Of a stretch of DNA of 64,000 nt, positions 27,696 through 34,504 are shown piece by piece. The stretch is taken from assembly GCF_000740775.1 (NCBI RefSeq), contig NZ_JFGS01000016.1, forward strand, positions 1-64,000, read 5' to 3'. The notes under the pieces were generated by a model. The model was given only the letters and a program-made list of their open reading frames with translations. It searched no databases and was not told the DNA's origin. How positions within the stretch are numbered: position 1 is the first letter of the stretch; every line of letters begins with the position of its first letter. The position numbers and the translations under genes were made by a program. This stretch comes from Haematobacter missouriensis (GTDB taxonomy: Bacteria > Pseudomonadota > Alphaproteobacteria > Rhodobacterales > Rhodobacteraceae).

Positions 27696-28325
27696 ATGAC
27701 AACCATGACTGCAAACATCGCGGGCGAGGTGCCAGAGTTCTTCGATCTCGACCCGCATGAGCATCCTGAAGGCGCGAGCACTATGCTCGGCTTCTGGATC
27801 TACCTGATGAGCGACTGCCTGATCTTCGCGGTGCTCTTTGCCTGCTTCGGCGTGCTCGGCGGTAACTTCGCCGGCGGGCCGGGGCCGCGCGACCTGTTTG
27901 ACCTGCCGCTGGTGGCGTTGAACACGTCCATGCTGCTGTTCTCCTCCATCACCTACGGCTTCGCGATGCTGGCCATGGTGAAGGGGCACAGCCGGCATGT
28001 CATCAACTGGCTGATCGTGACCGGACTGTTCGGGCTGGCCTTCCTGTGCATCGAACTCTACGAGTTCCACCACATGATCCACCTTGGTGCGGGGCCGCAG
28101 CGGTCGGCCTTCCTGTCATCCTTCTATGCCTTGGTCGGAACCCACGGTCTTCACGTGTTCATCGGCCTGATCTGGCTGGTGGTGCTGGTCACGCAGGTGC
28201 GCCGGAAGGGGCTGATCGCCGCGAACCGTCGCAGGCTCACCTGCCTGTCGATGTTCTGGCACTTCCTCGACGTGATCTGGATCGGGGTCTTCACCTTCGT
28301 TTACCTCATGGGGATGTTGAGATGA
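27696..28325 (+). CDS. cyoC: ubiquinol oxidase (bo3-type) subunit III
   Basis: A 209-residue membrane protein of the CyoC/COX3 family with five predicted helices. MLGFWIYLMSDCLIFAVLFACF opens the first helix, YALVGTHGLHVFIGL is typical, and the C-terminus is DVIWIGVFTFVYLMGMLR. It stabilises the oxidase core. Its TGA overlaps the ATG of cyoD (ATGA), which implies translational coupling. Confidence 0.96.
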   Translation: MTTMTANIAGEVPEFFDLDPHEHPEGASTMLGFWIYLMSDCLIFAVLFACFGVLGGNFAGGPGPRDLFDLPLVALNTSMLLFSSITYGFAMLAMVKGHSRHVINWLIVTGLFGLAFLCIELYEFHHMIHLGAGPQRSAFLSSFYALVGTHGLHVFIGLIWLVVLVTQVRRKGLIAANRRRLTCLSMFWHFLDVIWIGVFTFVYLMGMLR

Positions 28326-28735
28326 GCAAAGACTACACGCCTCTCCATACCGCGCATGCGACGCAGGGTTCGCACCAGCAGCACCTCCACGATCACCCGG
28401 ATGAGGAGGAGGATCACGGCTCGTTCGGATCCTACATGACCGGCTTCATCCTGTCGGTCATCCTGACGGCGATCCCGTTCTGGCTGGTGATGGGCGAGGT
28501 GATCCCCAATCCGCGGACGACCGGCATTGTCATCATGGCCTTTGCCGTGGTGCAGATCGTGGTTCACATGATCTACTTCCTGCATATGAATACCCGGTCG
28601 CAGGGGGGCTGGACGCTGCTGGCGCTGATCTTCACCCTTATTCTGGTGATCATCACGCTCTCCGGTTCGCTGTGGGTGATGTACCACCTGAACACGAACA
28701 TGATGCCGGAGATGCACAACATGAGCACGATGTGA
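28322..28735 (+). CDS. cyoD: ubiquinol oxidase (bo3-type) subunit IV
   Basis: A 137-residue small subunit. A His/Asp/Glu-rich cytoplasmic N-terminus (about 1-35) precedes three membrane helices, with FAVVQIVVHMIYFLHM typical of the family. It assists CuB incorporation. It starts inside the cyoC stop codon (ATGA), and its own stop overlaps a GTG that probably starts the SURF1 gene. Heme O synthase (cyoE) does not follow here, as it does in E. coli. Confidence 0.95.
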   Translation: MSKDYTPLHTAHATQGSHQQHLHDHPDEEEDHGSFGSYMTGFILSVILTAIPFWLVMGEVIPNPRTTGIVIMAFAVVQIVVHMIYFLHMNTRSQGGWTLLALIFTLILVIITLSGSLWVMYHLNTNMMPEMHNMSTM

Positions 28736-29511
28736 CCGTCAGGGGTCATGACGTGGAACCGGGGCGGGGCGATACCGAAAGGGCGCCCCGTTCGCCATTG
28801 CGGATGGTAGTGATCGCCACCATCGGTCTCGTGCTGACAGTGTGCCTCATCGCGCTTGGCTGGTGGCAGGTGGAGCGGCGGGCGTGGAAGCATGACCTTG
28901 TGGCGCGAGTGGATGCCCGCATCCATGCCGCTCCTGTCGCGGCACCTGGGCCGGAAGCCTGGCCTATCGGCGCGGATACGGATGAATACCGCCGAGTGAC
29001 GGTCACCGGCACCTTCGACCACAGTCGCGAGACGCTTGTCCAGGCGCTGACCGCTCTGGGTGGAGGCTTCTGGGTGCTGACCCCGCTTGCGACCGACCAA
29101 GGCTTCACGGTCATGGTGAACCGGGGCTTCGTTCCCTCCGACCGGCGGGACGCGGCCAGCCGGAAGCAGGGAGAGGTCGCGGGCAGCACCACGGTTACAG
29201 GCCTTTTGCGAATGACCGAACCGGGGGGAGGGTTCCTGCGGTCCAACGATCCGGCGGGCGACCGCTGGTATTCGCGCGACGTGACGGCCATTGCGGTGGC
29301 CCGCGGCCTGAGCGGCGCGGTTGCCCCCTACTTCATCGACGCCGACGCCACGCCAAACCCCGGCGGCCTGCCGGTCGGCGGCCTGACAGTGGTGAGCTTC
29401 CCGGACAACCATCTCAGCTATGCGCTGACGTGGTTCGCGCTGGCGATCGGAACGGCGGGTTGCACGATATTCGTGCTGCGGCATGAAGCCGGAAGGCGGA
29501 GGCGGGCGTGA
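28732..29511 (+). CDS. SURF1 family oxidase assembly protein
   Basis: A 259-residue protein with the SURF1 plan: an N-terminal helix ending in LIALGWWQVERRAWK, a periplasmic domain with EYRRVTVTGTFDH, TVMVNRGFVP and PEGGG-like loops, and a second C-terminal helix (HLSYALTWFALAIG). SURF1 proteins help insert heme into heme-copper oxidases. Start is uncertain: GTG 28732 overlaps the cyoD stop (GTGA), and ATG 28804 is an alternative that begins just before the helix. The position behind cyoD indicates it serves the bo3 oxidase. Confidence 0.88.
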   Translation: MTVRGHDVEPGRGDTERAPRSPLRMVVIATIGLVLTVCLIALGWWQVERRAWKHDLVARVDARIHAAPVAAPGPEAWPIGADTDEYRRVTVTGTFDHSRETLVQALTALGGGFWVLTPLATDQGFTVMVNRGFVPSDRRDAASRKQGEVAGSTTVTGLLRMTEPGGGFLRSNDPAGDRWYSRDVTAIAVARGLSGAVAPYFIDADATPNPGGLPVGGLTVVSFPDNHLSYALTWFALAIGTAGCTIFVLRHEAGRRRRA

Positions 29512-30851
29512 GGCCGCCGGCAGAGAGCCCGCCCACCACGCGCAAGAACATGTGGCTGCTGATCCAGCTTCGCTGGATCGCCGTAGCGGGCCAGATCGTC
29601 GCCATCTCCTTTGCCGCTTGGTTCCTGCGGGTACAACTGCCGCTCGTGCCTATGTCGGCGGTCGTGGCCTGTCTCGTCCTGCTGAACGCAGCGACCATCC
29701 TCTGGCTCCGCCGGGCGGAGCGTGTGCGGGGCCGCGTGGTGTTCATGGCTCTGACGCTCGACGTGCTGGCGCTGACGGCGCAGCTCGCCCTGAGCGGGGG
29801 GGCCAGCAATCCCTTCGTCACGCTTTACGTGGTACAGGTGGCGCTGGGAGCGATGATGCTCCGGCCCCCTGCAGGATGGTTCCTTGTCGCGCTGACGAGC
29901 TGCCTCTTTGCGCTGCTGATCGTGCTTCACCGGCCGCTGGTATTGCCCCCGGACGGGCCGTCCTTCTTCAAGCTTTATGTCGCGGGCATGTTCGTCGGCC
30001 TGACGCTGGACGCGGTACTCGTCGTCGCCTTCCTGACGCGGGTGGCAGCGAACCTGCGGCAGAGCGATGCCCGCGTGGCCCGCCTTCGCCAGCAGGCGGC
30101 GGAAGAGGACCACATCGTCCGCATGGGCTTGCTGGCCTCCGGCGCGGCGCATGAGCTCTCAACGCCCCTTGCCTCCATCTCCGTCATTCTGGGGGACTGG
30201 CGGCGGATGCCGAAGCTCTCCGACGATCCCGAACTCCGGCAGGAGATCGAGACGATGCGCAGCTCGGTCGATCGCTGCAAGGCGATCATCACCGGTATCC
30301 TGATGACCTCCGGCGCCGCGCGGGGCGAGGGGACGGAGCTGACCACCGTTCACAGCTTCGTTGCCCGCATCTCGCGCGACTGGCAATCCGCGCATCCCGG
30401 CGTCATGCTGGAGCGTCACAACGATTTCGGCGAAGATGTCGGCATCGTATCCGATACGACGCTTCGGCAGATCGTGATGAACGTTCTCGACAACGCGGTG
30501 GAGGCGTCGCCAGATTGGGTGGGGCTCGATGTGCGGCGGGAAGGGGCGATGCTGCTCCTTCGTGTCATGGACCGCGGTCCGGGTTTTTCATCGCGGATGC
30601 TTGACGAATTCGGTCGTCCCTATCAAAGCACCAAGGGACGGCAGGGGCGTGGCCTGGGATTGTTTCTCGTGGTGAACGCCATACGCAAGCTCGGCGGATC
30701 GGTATCCGCCGGGAACCGGCCGGAGGGCGGGGCGGAAGTGACGTTGCGGTTGCCCCTGCATCTCCTCAGCGCCGAGGACGAGGATGACAATGACGGAGAC
30801 TGGTCAGACGGGGAGTGGGACGGAGGAGACGATCCTTCTGATCGAGGATGA
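29508..30851 (+). CDS. RegB/PrrB-type redox-sensing histidine kinase
   Basis: A 447-residue membrane kinase. About six helices (20-180) include the quinone-site motif GGASNPF (97-103). The H-box is SGAAHELSTPLASI with His215. Cys257 in SVDRCKAIITGIL corresponds to the redox-active Cys of RegB. NVLDNAVEASP is the N-box, and RGPGF and GRGLGLFLV the G-boxes. It senses the quinone pool or redox state and phosphorylates the regulator encoded next. The GTG at 29508 overlaps the SURF1 stop (GTGA). The last 25 residues are strikingly Asp/Glu-rich and are encoded where the regulator gene already begins (68-base overlap). It may be a paralog of the canonical RegB, since senC is missing. Confidence 0.9.
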   Translation: MRPPAESPPTTRKNMWLLIQLRWIAVAGQIVAISFAAWFLRVQLPLVPMSAVVACLVLLNAATILWLRRAERVRGRVVFMALTLDVLALTAQLALSGGASNPFVTLYVVQVALGAMMLRPPAGWFLVALTSCLFALLIVLHRPLVLPPDGPSFFKLYVAGMFVGLTLDAVLVVAFLTRVAANLRQSDARVARLRQQAAEEDHIVRMGLLASGAAHELSTPLASISVILGDWRRMPKLSDDPELRQEIETMRSSVDRCKAIITGILMTSGAARGEGTELTTVHSFVARISRDWQSAHPGVMLERHNDFGEDVGIVSDTTLRQIVMNVLDNAVEASPDWVGLDVRREGAMLLLRVMDRGPGFSSRMLDEFGRPYQSTKGRQGRGLGLFLVVNAIRKLGGSVSAGNRPEGGAEVTLRLPLHLLSAEDEDDNDGDWSDGEWDGGDDPSDRG

Positions 30852-31347
30852 CCCCGATTTTGCGGCGACCCTGAAGAAATCGCTGGAACGGCGCGGCATG
30901 ACCGTCTTCCATTCACACGGGATGGAGGATCTTGAGCAGGTGCTCGCCGCGCATCGGCCCGCCCGCGCCGTGGTGGATCTCAAGCTTTCTGGCGGCTCGG
31001 GCCTTGTCTGCGTCGATCACCTTCATCGCCGTGACCCGGAGATGCAGATCGTCGTCCTCACCGGTTTCGCCAGCATCGCGACAGCGGTCGAAGCGATCAA
31101 ACTGGGCGCCTGCCACTATCTGACGAAGCCCGCGAACACCGATGAAATCCTTGATGCCTTCGTACGGGGAACGGGGGATCCGGGGGTGGAGTTGTCCACC
31201 CAGCCCTCCTCCATCAAGACACTGGAATGGGAACGCATCCACGAAACGCTGGTCGCGACGGGATTCAACATCTCGGAAACCGCGCGGCGGTTGGGGATGC
31301 ATCGCCGGACGCTGGCGCGCAAGCTGGAGAAGCGTCAGGTTCGCTGA
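30784..31347 (+). CDS. RegA/RoxR/ActR-type response regulator
   Basis: A 187-residue regulator. The receiver (about 16-125) has acidic residues 21-23, phosphoacceptor Asp65 (VVDLKLSG), Thr93 and Lys115. The C-terminus carries a Fis-like helix-turn-helix (about 150-185, NISETARRLGMHRRTLARKL). This architecture is that of RegA/PrrA/ActR/RoxR global redox regulators, which control oxidases, carbon and nitrogen fixation and photosynthesis genes. It overlaps the kinase gene by 68 bases in another frame. A second ATG (30790) is an alternative start. Likely partner: the kinase directly upstream. Confidence 0.92.
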   Translation: MTMTETGQTGSGTEETILLIEDDPDFAATLKKSLERRGMTVFHSHGMEDLEQVLAAHRPARAVVDLKLSGGSGLVCVDHLHRRDPEMQIVVLTGFASIATAVEAIKLGACHYLTKPANTDEILDAFVRGTGDPGVELSTQPSSIKTLEWERIHETLVATGFNISETARRLGMHRRTLARKLEKRQVR

Positions 31348-31464
31348 CCGGCTATTCTGCAACGGCGGCGTGGTCGCCCGTGGCATCGGCCGTCTTGCCT
31401 GTTGGCATCGCGGGTCGCGCACGTCATTCTCCCTCGAAATCGAACGTCATGTGAACGGATTGCA

Positions 31465-32643
31465 ATGAACCGCCCGGCCCGAGAGGTTGATACCGTTTTT
31501 TCCCAGCCGGTTCGGCAGGTTCTGTTCATGGTCATCGCCCTGCTGCTGGTCGCAGCGGGTGCATGGATGATCCACCGGGAGGTGTCGGAGGTCTTCCGGG
31601 CGAATGTCTGGCTGAACGGCTCCATCCTGTTCGTGTTCCTCGTCGGGGTTGTGGCCTGCTTCTGGCAGGTGGGTCAGCTCATGGCGGCGGTGAATTGGAT
31701 CGAGGGATTTGCGCACAACCGCCCGGGCTACGTCGCCTCCCGCCCGCCGAAACTGCTGGTGCCGCTTGCCACGCTTCTGGGGCAGCGCACGCCGGGGGCG
31801 GGGCGGCTTCAGCTCTCTTCAACCTCCGCGCGCTCCATTCTGGAATCGGTCGGCGCGCGGATGGAGGAGATGCGGGACATCACTCGCTATCTTGGCAACC
31901 TGCTGATCTTTCTGGGGTTGCTCGGCACTTTCTTCGGCCTCGCCACCACGGTTCCCGCGGTCGTGCGGACCATCGGCGCACTCAGCCCCCAGCCGGGGGA
32001 GGAAAGCCTCGCAGTGTTCGGCCGGCTCATGCAGGGGCTGAACTCGCAGCTTGGTGGGATGGGGACGGCGTTCGCATCCTCGCTGCTCGGCCTGTCCGGA
32101 TCGCTGGTCATCGGGCTTCTGGAGATCTTCGCCAGCCACGGACAGAACCGCTTTTACAGCGAGCTTGAGGACTGGCTCTCCTCCATGACGCGCATCGGTA
32201 TTGCCTCTGGCGATGACGGGTCCATAAGTCAGGAGGCTGTGGGGGGACTGATCGACCATCTGTCCGACCAGATGGACGCACTGACCCAGCTTTACGCACA
32301 GGCGGAGCAGCGGCGGAGCCTGCTTGACCAACGTATCGGGCTGCTGGCCGAATCCGTGGATCGCCTGACCCGCAAGCTGGAGGGGGAGGCGGGCACGATG
32401 GGCGCGCTCACCCGGTTGACGGAGGGGCAGGAGCGGCTGGTCGGCGCCCTTGCCCAGCGTGAGGAAACCGGCGCGCTGGATGCCGAAAGCCGTATGCGGC
32501 TGCGGTCCATGGATGTGCAGCTTCTGAAGATTCTCGAAGAATTGTCCGCGGGGCGGCAGGAGACGCTCTATGATCTCCGCAGCGACCTTGCCGCACTCGC
32601 ATCGGCGGTGCGGGGTCTGGGCTCCGACCAGCGGAGGGGGTGA
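31465..32643 (+). CDS. ExbB/TolQ/MotA-like proton-channel protein
   Basis: A 392-residue membrane protein. Hydrophobic helices are seen at about 18-35 and 48-70, and two further ones around 145-165 and 205-230, with LGLLGTFFGLATTVPAVV and GMGTAFASSLLGLSGSLVIG matching the MotA/TolQ/ExbB channel domain. The C-terminal about 150 residues are a cytoplasmic helical tail rich in Gln/Glu/Arg. The ATG at 31465 starts a short cytoplasmic N-terminus. The stop overlaps the start of the OmpA-like gene (TGATG), so the two are translated together and probably form one ion-driven complex. It is not flagellar MotA. Confidence 0.85.
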   Translation: MNRPAREVDTVFSQPVRQVLFMVIALLLVAAGAWMIHREVSEVFRANVWLNGSILFVFLVGVVACFWQVGQLMAAVNWIEGFAHNRPGYVASRPPKLLVPLATLLGQRTPGAGRLQLSSTSARSILESVGARMEEMRDITRYLGNLLIFLGLLGTFFGLATTVPAVVRTIGALSPQPGEESLAVFGRLMQGLNSQLGGMGTAFASSLLGLSGSLVIGLLEIFASHGQNRFYSELEDWLSSMTRIGIASGDDGSISQEAVGGLIDHLSDQMDALTQLYAQAEQRRSLLDQRIGLLAESVDRLTRKLEGEAGTMGALTRLTEGQERLVGALAQREETGALDAESRMRLRSMDVQLLKILEELSAGRQETLYDLRSDLAALASAVRGLGSDQRRG

Positions 32644-34157
32644 TGGCGTTCTCGCGCGGGCGCACACGATTTGAAACCAACGTCTGGCCGGGTTTCGTGG
32701 ACGCGATGACCTCGCTCCTCATGGTCATCATGTTCGTGCTGTCGATCTTCATGATCGTGATGTTCGTGTTGCAGGATCGGGTCAGCAGCCAGGATTCGGA
32801 GCTGGAGGCGCTGACGGGCGAAGTGGCCCAGCTGTCGCGCGCGCTCAACGTTTCCGAACGCCGGGGACAGGTGCTTGAAGGTACGCTGGCGGAGCGGCAA
32901 GGGGCGCTGGATGCCGCGACCGGCCGCATCACCGACTTCGAGGCGCAGGTCGCCGCTTTGATCGCCGCGCGGGATCAGGCGCAGACCTCTCTCGCAACGG
33001 TGGAGGGAGAGAAGCGGGAGCTTCTGTCCGCGCAGGAAGCGTTGAACCTTGCGCTCGCCGAGGCCCGGCAGGAGGTCGATGCGGGGCAGGAGGCCGCCCG
33101 GCTGGCGGCTGCCCGGCGGGAGGCGCTAGAGGCGCTTGTTGCCGATCTTCGGGCAAAGGGAGAGGCGGATGCGGCGCGCCTCTCGGAGGCGGAAGTCCAA
33201 CGACTGACGGAGTCGGAGGCCGCCGCGGCGCTTCGTGAGCGGTTGAAGAGCGCCGATGCGGAACTGACGGCCATGACGCTCGCACTTGAGGAGCAGCGCA
33301 AACGGGCAGAGGAAACCCTGACCCTGCTCGCCGCCGCGGAAGCTGCACGCGACGCGGCAACGGCGGAGGCGACCCGGGAACTCACCGAAGCCGAGCGGCG
33401 CGCGGGCCTGCTTGCCGCCGCCAACTCGGCGCTCGCAGGCCAGCAGGCGCAGGGAGCTGAGGATGCCCGCCGGGTTGCCGCCCTGAATGAACAGGTGGCG
33501 GCGTTGCGCGCACAACTCGGCTCCTTGCAGGCCGTGCTCGATGCCTCCGGGGAGAAGACGCGTGAGGCGGATGTGCGTATCGAAACGCTCGGTGGGCAGC
33601 TCAATGTCGCGCTGGCACAGGTCGCTGAAGAGCAGCGGCGGCGGGCTGAACTCGAAGCGGCGGAGCGGGCCCGGCTTGCGGCGGAAGCCGAACGACTGGA
33701 ACGCTACAGCTCGGAATTCTTCGGCAAGCTGCGCGATGTTCTGCAGGGGAGAGCCGGTGTTCGCATTGTGGGGGATCGCTTCGTCTTCTCCTCAGAAGTT
33801 CTGTTCCAGCCAGGTTCGGATACCCTGGCACCCGAAGGACGCTCGCAGATCGCGAGAGTTGCATCGATTCTGAAGGATGTCTCGCATGAAATCCCGCCGG
33901 GCATCGACTGGATCCTCCGGGTGGACGGCCATACCGACGATACGCCGCTTTCAGGGACGGGACAGTTTCGCGACAACTGGGAGCTGAGCCAAGCACGGGC
34001 GCTGTCGGTGGTGCGCTACATGGTCAACGATCTCGGATTTCCACCGGAACGTCTGGCCGCGACGGGATTTGGTGAATTTCGTCCTGTGGCGAGCGGCAAT
34101 TCACCAGAAGCGCGGGCGCAGAACCGCCGGATCGAGTTGAAACTCACCGAGCGTTGA
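32643..34157 (+). CDS. OmpA/MotB-like peptidoglycan-binding protein with long coiled coil
   Basis: A 504-residue protein with MotB-like layout. A short cytoplasmic start is followed by one membrane helix (about 20-45, FVDAMTSLLMVIMFVLSIFMIVMFVL, in which the Asp sits where MotB has its proton carrier). Next come about 300 residues of Ala/Glu/Arg-rich coiled coil (50-360). The C-terminal OmpA domain (about 385-500) has FQPGSDTLAPEGRSQI, DGHTDDTPL, NWELSQARALSVVRYM and AQNRRIELKLTER. It should anchor to peptidoglycan and complete the channel made by the preceding gene. The actual work done is unknown. Confidence 0.87.
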   Translation: MAFSRGRTRFETNVWPGFVDAMTSLLMVIMFVLSIFMIVMFVLQDRVSSQDSELEALTGEVAQLSRALNVSERRGQVLEGTLAERQGALDAATGRITDFEAQVAALIAARDQAQTSLATVEGEKRELLSAQEALNLALAEARQEVDAGQEAARLAAARREALEALVADLRAKGEADAARLSEAEVQRLTESEAAAALRERLKSADAELTAMTLALEEQRKRAEETLTLLAAAEAARDAATAEATRELTEAERRAGLLAAANSALAGQQAQGAEDARRVAALNEQVAALRAQLGSLQAVLDASGEKTREADVRIETLGGQLNVALAQVAEEQRRRAELEAAERARLAAEAERLERYSSEFFGKLRDVLQGRAGVRIVGDRFVFSSEVLFQPGSDTLAPEGRSQIARVASILKDVSHEIPPGIDWILRVDGHTDDTPLSGTGQFRDNWELSQARALSVVRYMVNDLGFPPERLAATGFGEFRPVASGNSPEARAQNRRIELKLTER

Positions 34158-34301
34158 GCCAGAGGGCGAGCTTCGCTTTGCGGTGCCGGCGTGTGGAGGC
34201 GCGCGCCAGCAACAGAATGACATTTCTCCCACTCGCATCCCGCTGGGGCACGGTGTCGCCCTGCGGAACCGTGCCAAGGGAGATTCAGGCATCTCCACGA
34301 C

Positions 34302-34445
34302 CTAATGAAAAAGGCTTTCAGGTCTGCGTTGAGGGGTGATCGTCCGCAATCCAAAGATATTCAGCCGGGAATTCACACGGTTCTGGTCGTCCTGAAGTCG
34401 ATTTCCGATTTGCGGAGCATTAAATTTCAGGACTTGTCAGCACCC
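34302..34445. repeat. MITE-like element, degraded copy D
   Basis: It starts CTAATGAAAAAGGCTTTC, where copy A has CTAACAGGCTGCTGAAAAAGG, so an end segment appears deleted. It shares AGCCGGGAATTCAC and CGATTTCCGATTTGCGG, then a TTTCAGGACTTGTCAGCACCC end that resembles the right end of copy A. The similarity is moderate but collinear. Confidence 0.55.
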
Positions 34446-34464
34446 TTCCAAACTCAGCAAAGAA

Positions 34465-34492
34465 AAAGGCCCCGCTGCGCAGCGGGGCCTTT
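34465..34492 (-). terminator. intrinsic terminator of clpA
   Basis: A 13-bp perfect stem (AAAGGCCCCGCTG / CAGCGGGGCCTTT) with a 2-base gap. On the minus strand it is followed by TTTTTC, 13 bases after the clpA stop. It may also stop plus-strand transcription from the OmpA-like gene. Confidence 0.88.
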
Positions 34493-34504
34493 CATTGATC
34501 GGGC

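Larger units (their letters stand above)
34158..34504. other. 347-bp gap holding a repeat element and a terminator
   Basis: Between the OmpA-like gene and clpA (convergent) the sequence contains a degraded copy of the window's inverted-repeat family (34302-34445) and the clpA terminator (34465-34492). The first about 140 bases show no feature. Confidence 0.7.

Noticed and set aside
25440-28082. 880-codon open frame antisense to cyoA, cyoB and cyoC
   Set aside because: It is the mirror of three certain genes, is rich in His, Asp, Glu and Arg as expected from the complement of membrane-protein codons in GC-rich DNA, and shows no family motif.
31465-34157. Zorya antiphage system (ZorAB-like pair)
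   Set aside because: The topology is similar, but no ZorC, ZorD or ZorE gene is present and the surroundings are housekeeping genes. Kept only as an uncharacterised ion-driven pair.
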